A stretch of 64,000 nucleotides of DNA from J014 sp964486055 (GTDB lineage Bacteria; Acidobacteriota; Blastocatellia; Pyrinomonadales; Pyrinomonadaceae), in the NCBI GenBank assembly GCA_964486055.1, contig CAZALE010000004.1, positions 124,001 to 188,000 of the forward strand. The letters are read 5' to 3'. A model generated the notes under the pieces. That model searched no databases. It was not told the DNA's origin and saw nothing but the letters and a program-made list of their open reading frames with translations. The translations under genes and the position numbers were made by a program. This document shows, piece by piece, positions 25,086-32,032 of the stretch (its first letter is position 1; the number at the start of each line of letters is the position of its first letter).

Positions 25086-25115
25086 TTGCTGAATGAATAT
25101 TCATTCAGGTATAAT
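25086..25115 (+). promoter_or_regulatory. Promoter of fadE
   Basis: TTGCTG (25086-25091) and a perfect TATAAT (25110-25115) are spaced 18 bases. Transcription should start near 25122, giving a short leader containing GGAAAGGAG. Confidence 0.75.
25090..25107. promoter_or_regulatory. FadR (TetR-family)-type operator overlapping the fadE promoter
   Basis: An 18-bp perfect palindrome, TGAATGAATATTCATTCA, fills the spacer between the -35 and -10 boxes. It matches the operator consensus of Bacillus-type FadR (TGAATGAMTANTCATTCA, from memory), a TetR-family repressor of beta-oxidation released by long-chain acyl-CoA. Binding there would block RNA polymerase. No TetR gene is in the window. Confidence 0.75.
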
Positions 25116-25145
25116 TTCGGAAAAAGGAAAGGAGCTCAAAAGGTT

Positions 25146-26915
25146 ATGGAAGCAAAAATGGAAAAGGAATTCATAAAAGGCGGAGCGTTCTTGATAGAGA
25201 ATGTTTCTGATCTATGTACGCCGGAGGATTTGACGGAAGAGCAACGAATGATTGGCGAGACGACACGTAGTTTCGTTGACAATGAGGTAATACCGCAAAT
25301 CCCGGAAATGGAGAAGCATAATTGGCAAGTGGCGCGTGATTTATTACGCAAGGCAGGAGAGCTTGGGCTTTTGGGGGCCACAATTCCTGAGGAATACGGA
25401 GGATTAGGGCTAGATCAAACGACAGGAGTCGTAATAGCCGAGAACATCGGCCGTAGTGGAGGATTCGGAACGACTTTCGGAGCACAAACCTCCATTGGGC
25501 TTTTGCCTATTTTGTATTTCGGGTCGGAGGAGCTGAAGAAGACATGGATTCCCAAAATAGTCTCTGGTGAGGTAGTATCTGCTTATTGCCTTTCAGAGGC
25601 CGGGAGTGGTTCTGATGCCTTAGGAGCTAAGTGCCATGCTAGGTTATCTGAGGACGGGAGGGAATACATCCTAAACGGCGAAAAAATGTGGATTTCAAAT
25701 GGAGGATTTGCGGATATCTACATTGTTTTCGCAAAGGTGAATGGAGAACGCGAAAAGTTTTCAGCCTTCCTGGTGGAGCGAAGTGAAAACTGTAGACCTG
25801 GTGCTGAAGAACATAAAATGGGTATAAAATCTAGTTCAACTACTCCACTGATTTTATCAGATGCGCGAGTGCCGGTGGAAAATTTGCTTGGTAATATCGG
25901 AGATGGAGCAAAAATTGCTTTCAACATTTTGAATGTTGGCAGATTCAAATTAGGAGCTTCGGCGACAGGCGGAGCAAAACTAGCTCTTCATCAATCCATT
26001 CGCTATGCGAATGAACGTCATCAGTTTGGCAAACCCATATCGTCATTCGGTGCTATAAAACACAAATTGGCTGAGATGGCAATTAGAACGTGGGTTTCCG
26101 AAAGCATCACATATAGAACCGTAGGAATGATCGACGCTCTGATAGGTGACGGGGCCGACAATGAGAAGAAAATGAGATCCATAGAGGAATATGCCGTAGA
26201 GAGTTCGATAAATAAGGTATTCTGCTCAGAGGCACTGGACTATGTGGTTGATGAAATGGTGCAAATCTACGGTGGCTATGGCTACTCTGCTGATTATCCA
26301 GCTGAAAAAGCCTATCGCGACGCGCGCATAAGCCGTATATATGAGGGCACTAACGAAATAAATCGTATGCTGATACCCGGAATGTTGATGAAACGCGCAC
26401 TAAAGGGACAGCTCGATTTGATACCTGCAGCTAAAGCTCTACAAGATGAGATCATGAACCCGAGCCTTTCATTTGACGAAGATGATGGTTTGTTGGCAAA
26501 TGAAACTAGGCTATCAAAAAATGCGAAAAAAGTTGCGCTGATGATATTAGGCACTGCGGCTCAAAAATACATGGCCGATCTACAAAATCAGCAAGAAATC
26601 CTCTTGAACTGCGCAGATATAATCATGAACGCATACGCTATGGAAACTGCTGTGCTTAGAGCGAAGAAAAACGCTTCGCGCGGCATGGATGCCTCTAAGC
26701 AGATAGACATGGCAAGCGTTTTTTGTAACGATGCCATGCAGAAAATTGAGATGATCGCAAGAAATACCATCGCCGCGATGGCAGAGGGCGACGAAATGAA
26801 AATGTTGCTGGTGGCATTAAAACGTTTCACCAAAAACTCAGCACCAGTGAATACTATCGCTGCTCGCCAGCGTATTGCAAATGCGCTCATATCAGCGAAT
26901 GCATACATATTCTAA
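25146..26915 (+). CDS. fadE: Long-chain acyl-CoA dehydrogenase FadE-type
   Basis: An FAD-dependent acyl-CoA dehydrogenase of 589 residues that introduces the alpha-beta double bond in the first step of beta-oxidation. The N-terminal region KGGAFLIENVSDLCTPEDL and the length, with a helical extension after residue 430, match the ACAD9/VLCAD and Bacillus FadE group and not the 380-residue short-chain enzymes. Conserved motifs are YCLSEAGSGSDALGAK and LNGEKMWISNGGFADI (flavin binding), LLGNIGDGAKIAFNILNVGR, YGGYGYSADYPAEKAYRDARI and IYEGTNEI. GGAAAGGAG lies about 11 bases ahead of ATG 25146; ATG 25158 (GGAAG upstream) is an alternative. The TetR-type operator in the promoter strongly supports a fatty-acid-regulated gene. 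It is followed by no obvious thiolase or hydratase gene. Confidence 0.93.
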   Translation: MEAKMEKEFIKGGAFLIENVSDLCTPEDLTEEQRMIGETTRSFVDNEVIPQIPEMEKHNWQVARDLLRKAGELGLLGATIPEEYGGLGLDQTTGVVIAENIGRSGGFGTTFGAQTSIGLLPILYFGSEELKKTWIPKIVSGEVVSAYCLSEAGSGSDALGAKCHARLSEDGREYILNGEKMWISNGGFADIYIVFAKVNGEREKFSAFLVERSENCRPGAEEHKMGIKSSSTTPLILSDARVPVENLLGNIGDGAKIAFNILNVGRFKLGASATGGAKLALHQSIRYANERHQFGKPISSFGAIKHKLAEMAIRTWVSESITYRTVGMIDALIGDGADNEKKMRSIEEYAVESSINKVFCSEALDYVVDEMVQIYGGYGYSADYPAEKAYRDARISRIYEGTNEINRMLIPGMLMKRALKGQLDLIPAAKALQDEIMNPSLSFDEDDGLLANETRLSKNAKKVALMILGTAAQKYMADLQNQQEILLNCADIIMNAYAMETAVLRAKKNASRGMDASKQIDMASVFCNDAMQKIEMIARNTIAAMAEGDEMKMLLVALKRFTKNSAPVNTIAARQRIANALISANAYIF

Positions 26916-27237
26916 ACCAATCACTAATCAGGCGCTTTATCACGCCGATATCAATCTATTGCATGGAGAGAGCCAAAATTAATCTCTCCATGCAAGCTGA
27001 AAAAGCTGGTTAGGTTTATTAGTGATGAGAAAATTGTGACGCTACCAATCGAAATTTAAGGATGCCTCGTATATCGCAATAAACTCTGTATCAGTGGAAA
27101 ATGCCGCAAATCGATTCTAGATCGCAAGTCCGCTCGGACAAAAGTTTTTTAGACTGCAAATTTTAACTTCGAAAGAGAGTTTTAGTAGGCGATACTTACA
27201 GGATTATCACTTGCGCTGATTAGTTATTCGATAATAG
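26916..27237. other. Convergent intergenic region after fadE
   Basis: This 322-base stretch between fadE and xerC/D contains the 13-bp inverted repeat listed separately and, at 27128-27150, a small GTCC/GGAC hairpin (loop GCTC) followed after four A and a G by six T, a weak terminator candidate. No reading frame or RNA gene was recognised. Confidence 0.55.
26959..26995. repeat. 13-bp perfect inverted repeat downstream of fadE
   Basis: TTGCATGGAGAGA (26959-26971) and TCTCTCCATGCAA (26983-26995) are exact inverse complements around an 11-base loop. The position 45 bases after the fadE stop suggests a transcript 3'-end hairpin or processing site. No T-run follows on either strand, so it is not a typical intrinsic terminator. 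Confidence 0.85.
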
Positions 27238-28152
27238 CTACGATTTCGGATGAGTTCTCGTATATTCCTCGATCAATTTTTCCATTGAAACTTGAGTATA
27301 AATTTGAGTCGTAGAGAGCCTTGCATGTCCGAGAAGCTCCTGAATTGCCCGCAAATCAGCCCCTTTATCCAGTAGGTGAGTCGCAAAAGTATGCCTGAGT
27401 GAGTGTGGTGAGATGGAATGTAAGTCAGCACACTGTTTGATGTATTTCTCCACCATCCTACCCACCGAACGCGTTGTAATTCTTGTTCCTTGATAATTCA
27501 AAAAAACTGCTTGCTCATCTCGTTTGCTGGGTGGACAGTTAGCCAAAAATTTTGGTCTTGCCTCAACCAAATAGAGCATCAATGCTTGAGCAGCATATTC
27601 ACCAAAGGGGACCACTCGTTGTTTTCTCCTCTTACCAGTTACCCGAACTACTTTTTCACGAAAATCAATATCACGAAGATTTAAATTAACCAATTCACTA
27701 ACTCTGACACCGGTCGCATATAAAAACTCTAGAATTGCACGATCTCGCTTACCTAAGTCTGTCGAGAGATCTGGCATTTCTATAAACTTGGTTACTTCCT
27801 CAACCGACAAAGTCGTTGGAAGTTTTTGTTCAATCCGCGGTCTCGAGACTAATCTGGCGGGATTTACTTCCAAAACGCCTTCTCTTATTAAAAATTGAAA
27901 AAAAGTTCTAAGGCTTGCTAATTTACGTGCTATTGATGTTTTTTTCTTATCTTGAGCATACAGATGTGCCATCCATTCTCTGATTGTCAAATGATCAATA
28001 TCACCTACTTTAATTTCGTTACCTTTGCCGACATGGATCAGATAATCCCGGAATTGCCCTAAATCAATAGCATAGTTGCGCAAAGTATGCTGGCTGGCAT
28101 TCCTCTCGTATCGTAGATGTTCAAAAAACTGCTTCAAATATTCTTCCAGCAT
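27238..28152 (-). CDS. Tyrosine recombinase XerC/XerD
   Basis: A 304-residue tyrosine recombinase of the length and layout of XerC/XerD, which resolve chromosome dimers at dif with FtsK. N-terminal core-binding domain about 1-90 (LRYERNASQHTLRNYAIDL), catalytic domain after 105 with the RKHRHY set visible: Arg in ATGVRVSELVNLNLRD, Lys in VTGKRRKQRVVPF, HxxR in HSLRHTFATHLLDKGADL, His in LLGHARLSTTQIY and the nucleophile Tyr in QIYTQVS. I cannot tell XerC from XerD by eye, although the single-copy, non-flanked position and full housekeeping motif set argue for one of them and against a phage integrase. It starts just upstream of the ketoacyl synthase stop on the minus strand, separated by 43 bases. 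Confidence 0.88.
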   Translation of the reverse strand: MLEEYLKQFFEHLRYERNASQHTLRNYAIDLGQFRDYLIHVGKGNEIKVGDIDHLTIREWMAHLYAQDKKKTSIARKLASLRTFFQFLIREGVLEVNPARLVSRPRIEQKLPTTLSVEEVTKFIEMPDLSTDLGKRDRAILEFLYATGVRVSELVNLNLRDIDFREKVVRVTGKRRKQRVVPFGEYAAQALMLYLVEARPKFLANCPPSKRDEQAVFLNYQGTRITTRSVGRMVEKYIKQCADLHSISPHSLRHTFATHLLDKGADLRAIQELLGHARLSTTQIYTQVSMEKLIEEYTRTHPKS

Positions 28153-28195
28153 ATCAAAATGATTTTACTGCAACTAGGGCTCACAGAGCACAAAA

Positions 28196-29461
28196 TTAAA
28201 CCTTTCCGAGAATGAGAGCTGAATTTTTCGAACCAAATCCTATGCAATTACACAATGCAAGTCGAACTTTATGCTCTCTTGCCCTCTGTGGGACATAATC
28301 CAGATCGCATTCTTCATCTGGTTCTTCAAGATTAATTGTCGGAGGAATTATATTCTCGTTCAAAGCGAGAAGGGTAGCAGCAACACCCGCAGCACCAGAG
28401 GCTCCTTGAGGATGTCCTATCTGAGACTTCGTGGCACTCATCGGTATCTCATAAGCACGTTTTCCGAAGGCTATCTTTATTGCTTTCGTTTCTATTCGGT
28501 CATTCAATCTCGTTGAAGTCCCATGCAGATTTATGTAATCTATTTCATCAGCAGAAACTCCGGCATCCTGCAAGGCAAGCATCATGGCTCTTGCTGGCTC
28601 CACTCCATTTTCCTCTAACCTGACACGATGATAAGCATCACAAGTCGAACCATAGCCTAAAACTTCTGCATAAACCTTTGCCTTGCGGCTGATCGCACTC
28701 TCTAAGCTTTCGAGAACAAAAATCCAAGACCCTTCACCTAATACCATTCCAGAACGTTTTTTATCAAATGGCCTCGAAGCACGTGCTGGGTCTTCATTCC
28801 AATCACATGCTAAAACATTCATTAGCTCAAATCCCTTAAGAATACCCAATGCTAATGGAGCATCTACTCCTCCAGCTATCATGAAGTCTTGTTTACCTAA
28901 CGCGATATGCCATGAAGCATAAGCGAGGGCGTCTGTGGAAGATGTACAACCTGTAGATATAACGTGCGAAACCCCGTGTAACTTGAAAACCATCGAGAGC
29001 TCTGAAGATAAAGTGCCATGAGTTGATGAAGCGATCGTGTAAACACTGGCTTTTTGCGCCTCTCCTCTCAACCAATAAATGTATTGTTGCTCAGTAAAAG
29101 CTAAACCGCCTCCACCAGTCCCGATACTTACACCGAAGCGACGACGCTCCTCTAAGGAAAGATTGCTAGGATCAATGTTGGCATCCGCAAGCGCTTGACG
29201 AGCTGCAGCTAATGCCAGCGGTACTGTTCTGGGAACATGTTTTTTATCTTTTGGATTTAACTGAGATTCCCAATCAAAATTCTTGATCTCACCTGCTATT
29301 TTTACCGAAGCCTCTGAGGTGTCAAAGCTTTCAATCCTGCTAATCCCACTCTTACCACTTTTAAGAGCAGCCCAAAATTCATCTTTTCCGATGCCTATAG
29401 GGGTAACACATCCTAAACCAGTTATGACAACCCGCCGAGGCACTCTGTTTTCCGCAAACAT
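28196..29461 (-). CDS. 3-oxoacyl-[ACP] synthase II (FabF-like)
   Basis: A condensing enzyme of the KAS II family that extends acyl-ACP with malonyl-ACP. The catalytic triad is visible: Cys in VISTGCTSSTDALAYA, His in INLHGTSTRLNDRIETKA and His in SATKSQIGHPQGASGAAG, which also holds the conserved Lys. The 'STGCTSSTDAL' context differs from the DTACSSS of fatty-acid FabF and is reported in diverse KAS paralogues, so its substrate may be other than bulk fatty acid. The start is uncertain: TTG 29479, ATG 29461 (chosen) and GTG 29443 (MPRRVVITGLG, closest to typical KAS starts) all fit. dapB ends at 29466, so the two genes are tightly linked or overlap. No acpP or fabD is beside it. Confidence 0.85.
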   Translation of the reverse strand: MFAENRVPRRVVITGLGCVTPIGIGKDEFWAALKSGKSGISRIESFDTSEASVKIAGEIKNFDWESQLNPKDKKHVPRTVPLALAAARQALADANIDPSNLSLEERRRFGVSIGTGGGGLAFTEQQYIYWLRGEAQKASVYTIASSTHGTLSSELSMVFKLHGVSHVISTGCTSSTDALAYASWHIALGKQDFMIAGGVDAPLALGILKGFELMNVLACDWNEDPARASRPFDKKRSGMVLGEGSWIFVLESLESAISRKAKVYAEVLGYGSTCDAYHRVRLEENGVEPARAMMLALQDAGVSADEIDYINLHGTSTRLNDRIETKAIKIAFGKRAYEIPMSATKSQIGHPQGASGAAGVAATLLALNENIIPPTINLEEPDEECDLDYVPQRAREHKVRLALCNCIGFGSKNSALILGKV

Positions 29462-29465
29462 TCCT

Positions 29466-30170
29466 TCAATTCTTTCCAAGTAGGATTTCTTCTATGATCT
29501 CCGAAAATTCGTAAAAGCCTTTCCTGTTTCTAATCCACTCGCAAGCTAACATAGCACCCAGCGCAAACCCATCACGCGACCTTGCCGAATGAGATAATTC
29601 AATGATATCAGCTAAGCCATCAAAACCAACCGTGTGAGTTCCAGGAATCTCGCCAGCCCTGGTTGACGTAATTGAAAAGTCTCTGTCTATATGACTTCTA
29701 ATGATTTTTTGCAGTTTTAATGCAGTCCCGCTAGGGGCATCACGCTTGTGTGAATGGTGCCGCTCTTCTATGAAAACATCATAATCAGGAAATCTTGAAA
29801 AAAGTCTAGAGGCAAAATCAACTATTTTGTAAAAGAGATTGACGCCTACTGAAAAATTAGCTCCAAACACTAGGCTTCCATCAGCCTCGATAACCATTTT
29901 TTTTACATCATCCAATTCGGCTAACCAGCCGGTCGTTCCCTCAACGATTGGCACTGCGGCTTTCAAAGATGCTTGCACATTACGACGCACGGCCTCTGCT
30001 ACTGAAAAATCAATAACCACTTCAGCTATGCTGAGCTTTTCCGCTAGCTCTTCGACAGAAAGAGCAGTGTCAGCCTTCGAAATAATCACAGAAATCTCAT
30101 GGCCTTTACTGATGGCTAACTTTTCAATTGTTTTGCCCATCGCACCATATCCAATTAGAGCTATTTTCAT
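29466..30170 (-). CDS. dapB: 4-hydroxy-tetrahydrodipicolinate reductase DapB
   Basis: DapB reduces 4-hydroxy-tetrahydrodipicolinate in the lysine/diaminopimelate pathway. At 234 residues it is a compact form (E. coli 273). The dinucleotide-binding start is MKIALIGYGAMGKTIEKLA, and the substrate region is EERHHSHKRDAPSGTALKL, where the His-His, Lys and SGT are the signature catalytic elements. The interdomain strand FGANFSVGVNLFYKIVDF is also typical. It starts four bases inside the end of dapE (ATGA-type overlap), and the order dapD-dapE-dapB is a coherent pathway operon. Confidence 0.92.
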   Translation of the reverse strand: MKIALIGYGAMGKTIEKLAISKGHEISVIISKADTALSVEELAEKLSIAEVVIDFSVAEAVRRNVQASLKAAVPIVEGTTGWLAELDDVKKMVIEADGSLVFGANFSVGVNLFYKIVDFASRLFSRFPDYDVFIEERHHSHKRDAPSGTALKLQKIIRSHIDRDFSITSTRAGEIPGTHTVGFDGLADIIELSHSARSRDGFALGAMLACEWIRNRKGFYEFSEIIEEILLGKN

Positions 30171-31171
30171 AGTTTTTTTATCAGCTCCTTTGCAAGTTTC
30201 TCATAAAGCTGCACTGCTTGTACTAGGTCAGCTTTTGAAACAAACTCGTTTTCCGTATGAGCCACTAAGATCGAGCCCGGCCCTAAAAGCAGTGGCTGTC
30301 CCCAATTCGTCAAATGTGGTATATCAGTCGTAAAGCGTACGACCTTGTGTGTAAATCCATCGATTTGCAACATCTTTACTGGCCTGGCTACCGTTAATAT
30401 TTCTATTTCCCCACGCCCACAAATCGCAGATTCTAGTATACTGAGCACTTGCCGTTCATCTGTTGTAAGCCTTATATGTAATCCAGCTTCAGCGTACGGT
30501 GCGATTATGTTCGTTTTTAGTCCACCCGATATAGTCCCTATGTTCAAAGTAGTTTCCCCGAAAAATGAATCGCTGGGCAACGGCGTCTTACGAATATCTG
30601 CTAAGATATCCAGCAATTTTTCGATTGCAGATTCCCCTTGCTCTGGATAAGCAGAATGCGCAGCCTTTCCCCAGGTCTTAATCAGAAGCCTAAGAGAGCC
30701 TTTTGAACCAATAGCCAAATCGTTATCAGTAGGCTCACCATTAATCAAATATCTACATTTTTTGGCTATTGGATGTTTATTTGCTGCCTTTGCTCCCATC
30801 GAGGATTGCTCCTCGTCCACCGTAAAAAGTAACCCTAGATTAGTTACACCTTGCTCACGCAAATTCTCAGCAGCCTGGATTTGTGAGGCGATTATACCCT
30901 TTGCATCGCAAGCCCCACGTCCGTAAATTTTCTCATCATCCTCTGATGGCTCAATGAATGGTGGAACAGTATCCATGTGAGTCGAGAAAAAAATCGACGG
31001 TGAATCATTCAAGTAAGCTATTACATTATTTCTACCTTTAGAGACCGGCTGCAGCTCAACCTGCCATCCCAATTCTTGCAAATAATCCCTAAGAAAAAAT
31101 CCTATCTGCTCTTCCTGACCAGAGATCGAAGGGATGCGCATTAAATTTAGAGTAAGCGCAAAAAGATTCAT
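30167..31171 (-). CDS. dapE: M20-family peptidase, probable succinyl-diaminopimelate desuccinylase DapE
   Basis: A zinc amidohydrolase of the ArgE/DapE/ACY1 family, 334 residues. Metal ligands are visible in STHMDTVPPF (His, Asp of HxD), GRGACDAKGIIASQIQA (bridging Asp), VDEEQSSMGAKA (Glu pair) and near the end LVAHTENEFVSKADL (His in TExE context). The dimerisation segment GSKGSLRLLIKTWGKAAHSAYPEQG is typical. Family members include ArgE (acetylornithine) and lysine-pathway LysK; its position between dapD and dapB with 4-base overlaps on both sides makes DapE, hydrolysing N-succinyl-LL-diaminopimelate, the best call. That choice is contextual, not motif-based. Confidence 0.8.
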   Translation of the reverse strand: MNLFALTLNLMRIPSISGQEEQIGFFLRDYLQELGWQVELQPVSKGRNNVIAYLNDSPSIFFSTHMDTVPPFIEPSEDDEKIYGRGACDAKGIIASQIQAAENLREQGVTNLGLLFTVDEEQSSMGAKAANKHPIAKKCRYLINGEPTDNDLAIGSKGSLRLLIKTWGKAAHSAYPEQGESAIEKLLDILADIRKTPLPSDSFFGETTLNIGTISGGLKTNIIAPYAEAGLHIRLTTDERQVLSILESAICGRGEIEILTVARPVKMLQIDGFTHKVVRFTTDIPHLTNWGQPLLLGPGSILVAHTENEFVSKADLVQAVQLYEKLAKELIKKL

Positions 31172-32001
31172 CTTAAGTAATCCTCCAGTCTTGTCGATGC
31201 GTCAGTTTTTTCATCTCTATATTTGACTATGATTGGAGCATAAATGGATAAACCATGTTCTTTTCCAAACTCGCTTTTGACTGCTCTTGAACCTTGTATA
31301 ACAACAGCTCCCTCTGGGATTTCCAATGGTTTATCAGCTCCTTCAGATCTGTAAATCCTCTGCTTAACCAAGTCAAAAACTGGTGTTGAGCTGGTTAAAA
31401 CCACGCCGGATGCTATGACCGCCTGCTTGCGAACGATCACACCTTCATATATACCAGCATTTCCCCCTATTAAACAGTCATCTTCGATGATTACTGGATT
31501 AGCATTAACTGGTTCAAGTACCCCTCCGATTTGTGCTGCTGCCGATACATGAACTCTTTTGCCTATCTGCGCACAGCTACCAACTAATGCATGCGAATCT
31601 ATCATCGTTGCTTCATCAACATAAGCTCCAACATTTATGTAACAGGGCGGCATTAAGACAACATTTTGGGCGAGGTATGCTCCATCTCTGATCGTCGTTC
31701 CACCCGGCACTATCCTGATTTTTTCCTCTAAGAGCACTGGACGTAATGGATAAGTTTCCTTATCAAAAAATACAAATGTCTCTGTGTCCTTTGACATTTT
31801 CACCATTTTACCCATTCGAAAGCCAAGCAAGATTCCCTGTTTAACCCAAACGTTGACTTGCCATCTCCCTTGGGAATCTTTTTCGGCAGCTCGAATCTTA
31901 CCCTCTCTTAATGCAATTCTAAATTCCTCAAAAATTTCTCTGTCCGAATGAGTGAACTCCGTTTTATTGATTAGCGCTTCTATTTTTTCTCTCAGGCTCA
32001 T
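31168..32001 (-). CDS. dapD: Tetrahydrodipicolinate N-succinyltransferase DapD
   Basis: DapD transfers succinyl from succinyl-CoA to tetrahydrodipicolinate. The 277-residue length matches. The N-terminal helical domain (1-100) contains GRWQVNVWVKQGILLGFRMGKM in two parts, and the C-terminal half is a left-handed parallel beta-helix: recurring hexapeptides run through IVPGGTTIRDGAYLAQNVVLM, GAYVDEATMIDSHALVGSCAQIG and IGGNAGIYEGVIVRKQAVIASG (each read in pieces). PPCYINVGAYVDEGTM-type PPxYIN is present as MPPCYINVG. It starts the operon dapD-dapE-dapB, with the dapE ATG overlapping its stop by four bases, so the succinylase route to meso-diaminopimelate is encoded here. Confidence 0.94.
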   Translation of the reverse strand: MSLREKIEALINKTEFTHSDREIFEEFRIALREGKIRAAEKDSQGRWQVNVWVKQGILLGFRMGKMVKMSKDTETFVFFDKETYPLRPVLLEEKIRIVPGGTTIRDGAYLAQNVVLMPPCYINVGAYVDEATMIDSHALVGSCAQIGKRVHVSAAAQIGGVLEPVNANPVIIEDDCLIGGNAGIYEGVIVRKQAVIASGVVLTSSTPVFDLVKQRIYRSEGADKPLEIPEGAVVIQGSRAVKSEFGKEHGLSIYAPIIVKYRDEKTDASTRLEDYLR

Positions 32002-32032
32002 AAGAAAATCATCGAGAAAATACGCTTAAAAA

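Noticed and set aside
26959..26995. Calling the inverted repeat an intrinsic terminator
   Set aside because: No T-run on either strand; retained as a repeat.
27238..28152. Tyrosine recombinase as integrase of a mobile element
   Set aside because: Full-length XerC/D layout, no flanking tRNA, att repeats or phage genes; neighbours are housekeeping.
28196..29461. Ketoacyl synthase as part of a polyketide or aryl-polyene cluster
   Set aside because: No acyl carrier, ketoreductase or transferase genes adjoin it; it is beside lysine genes.
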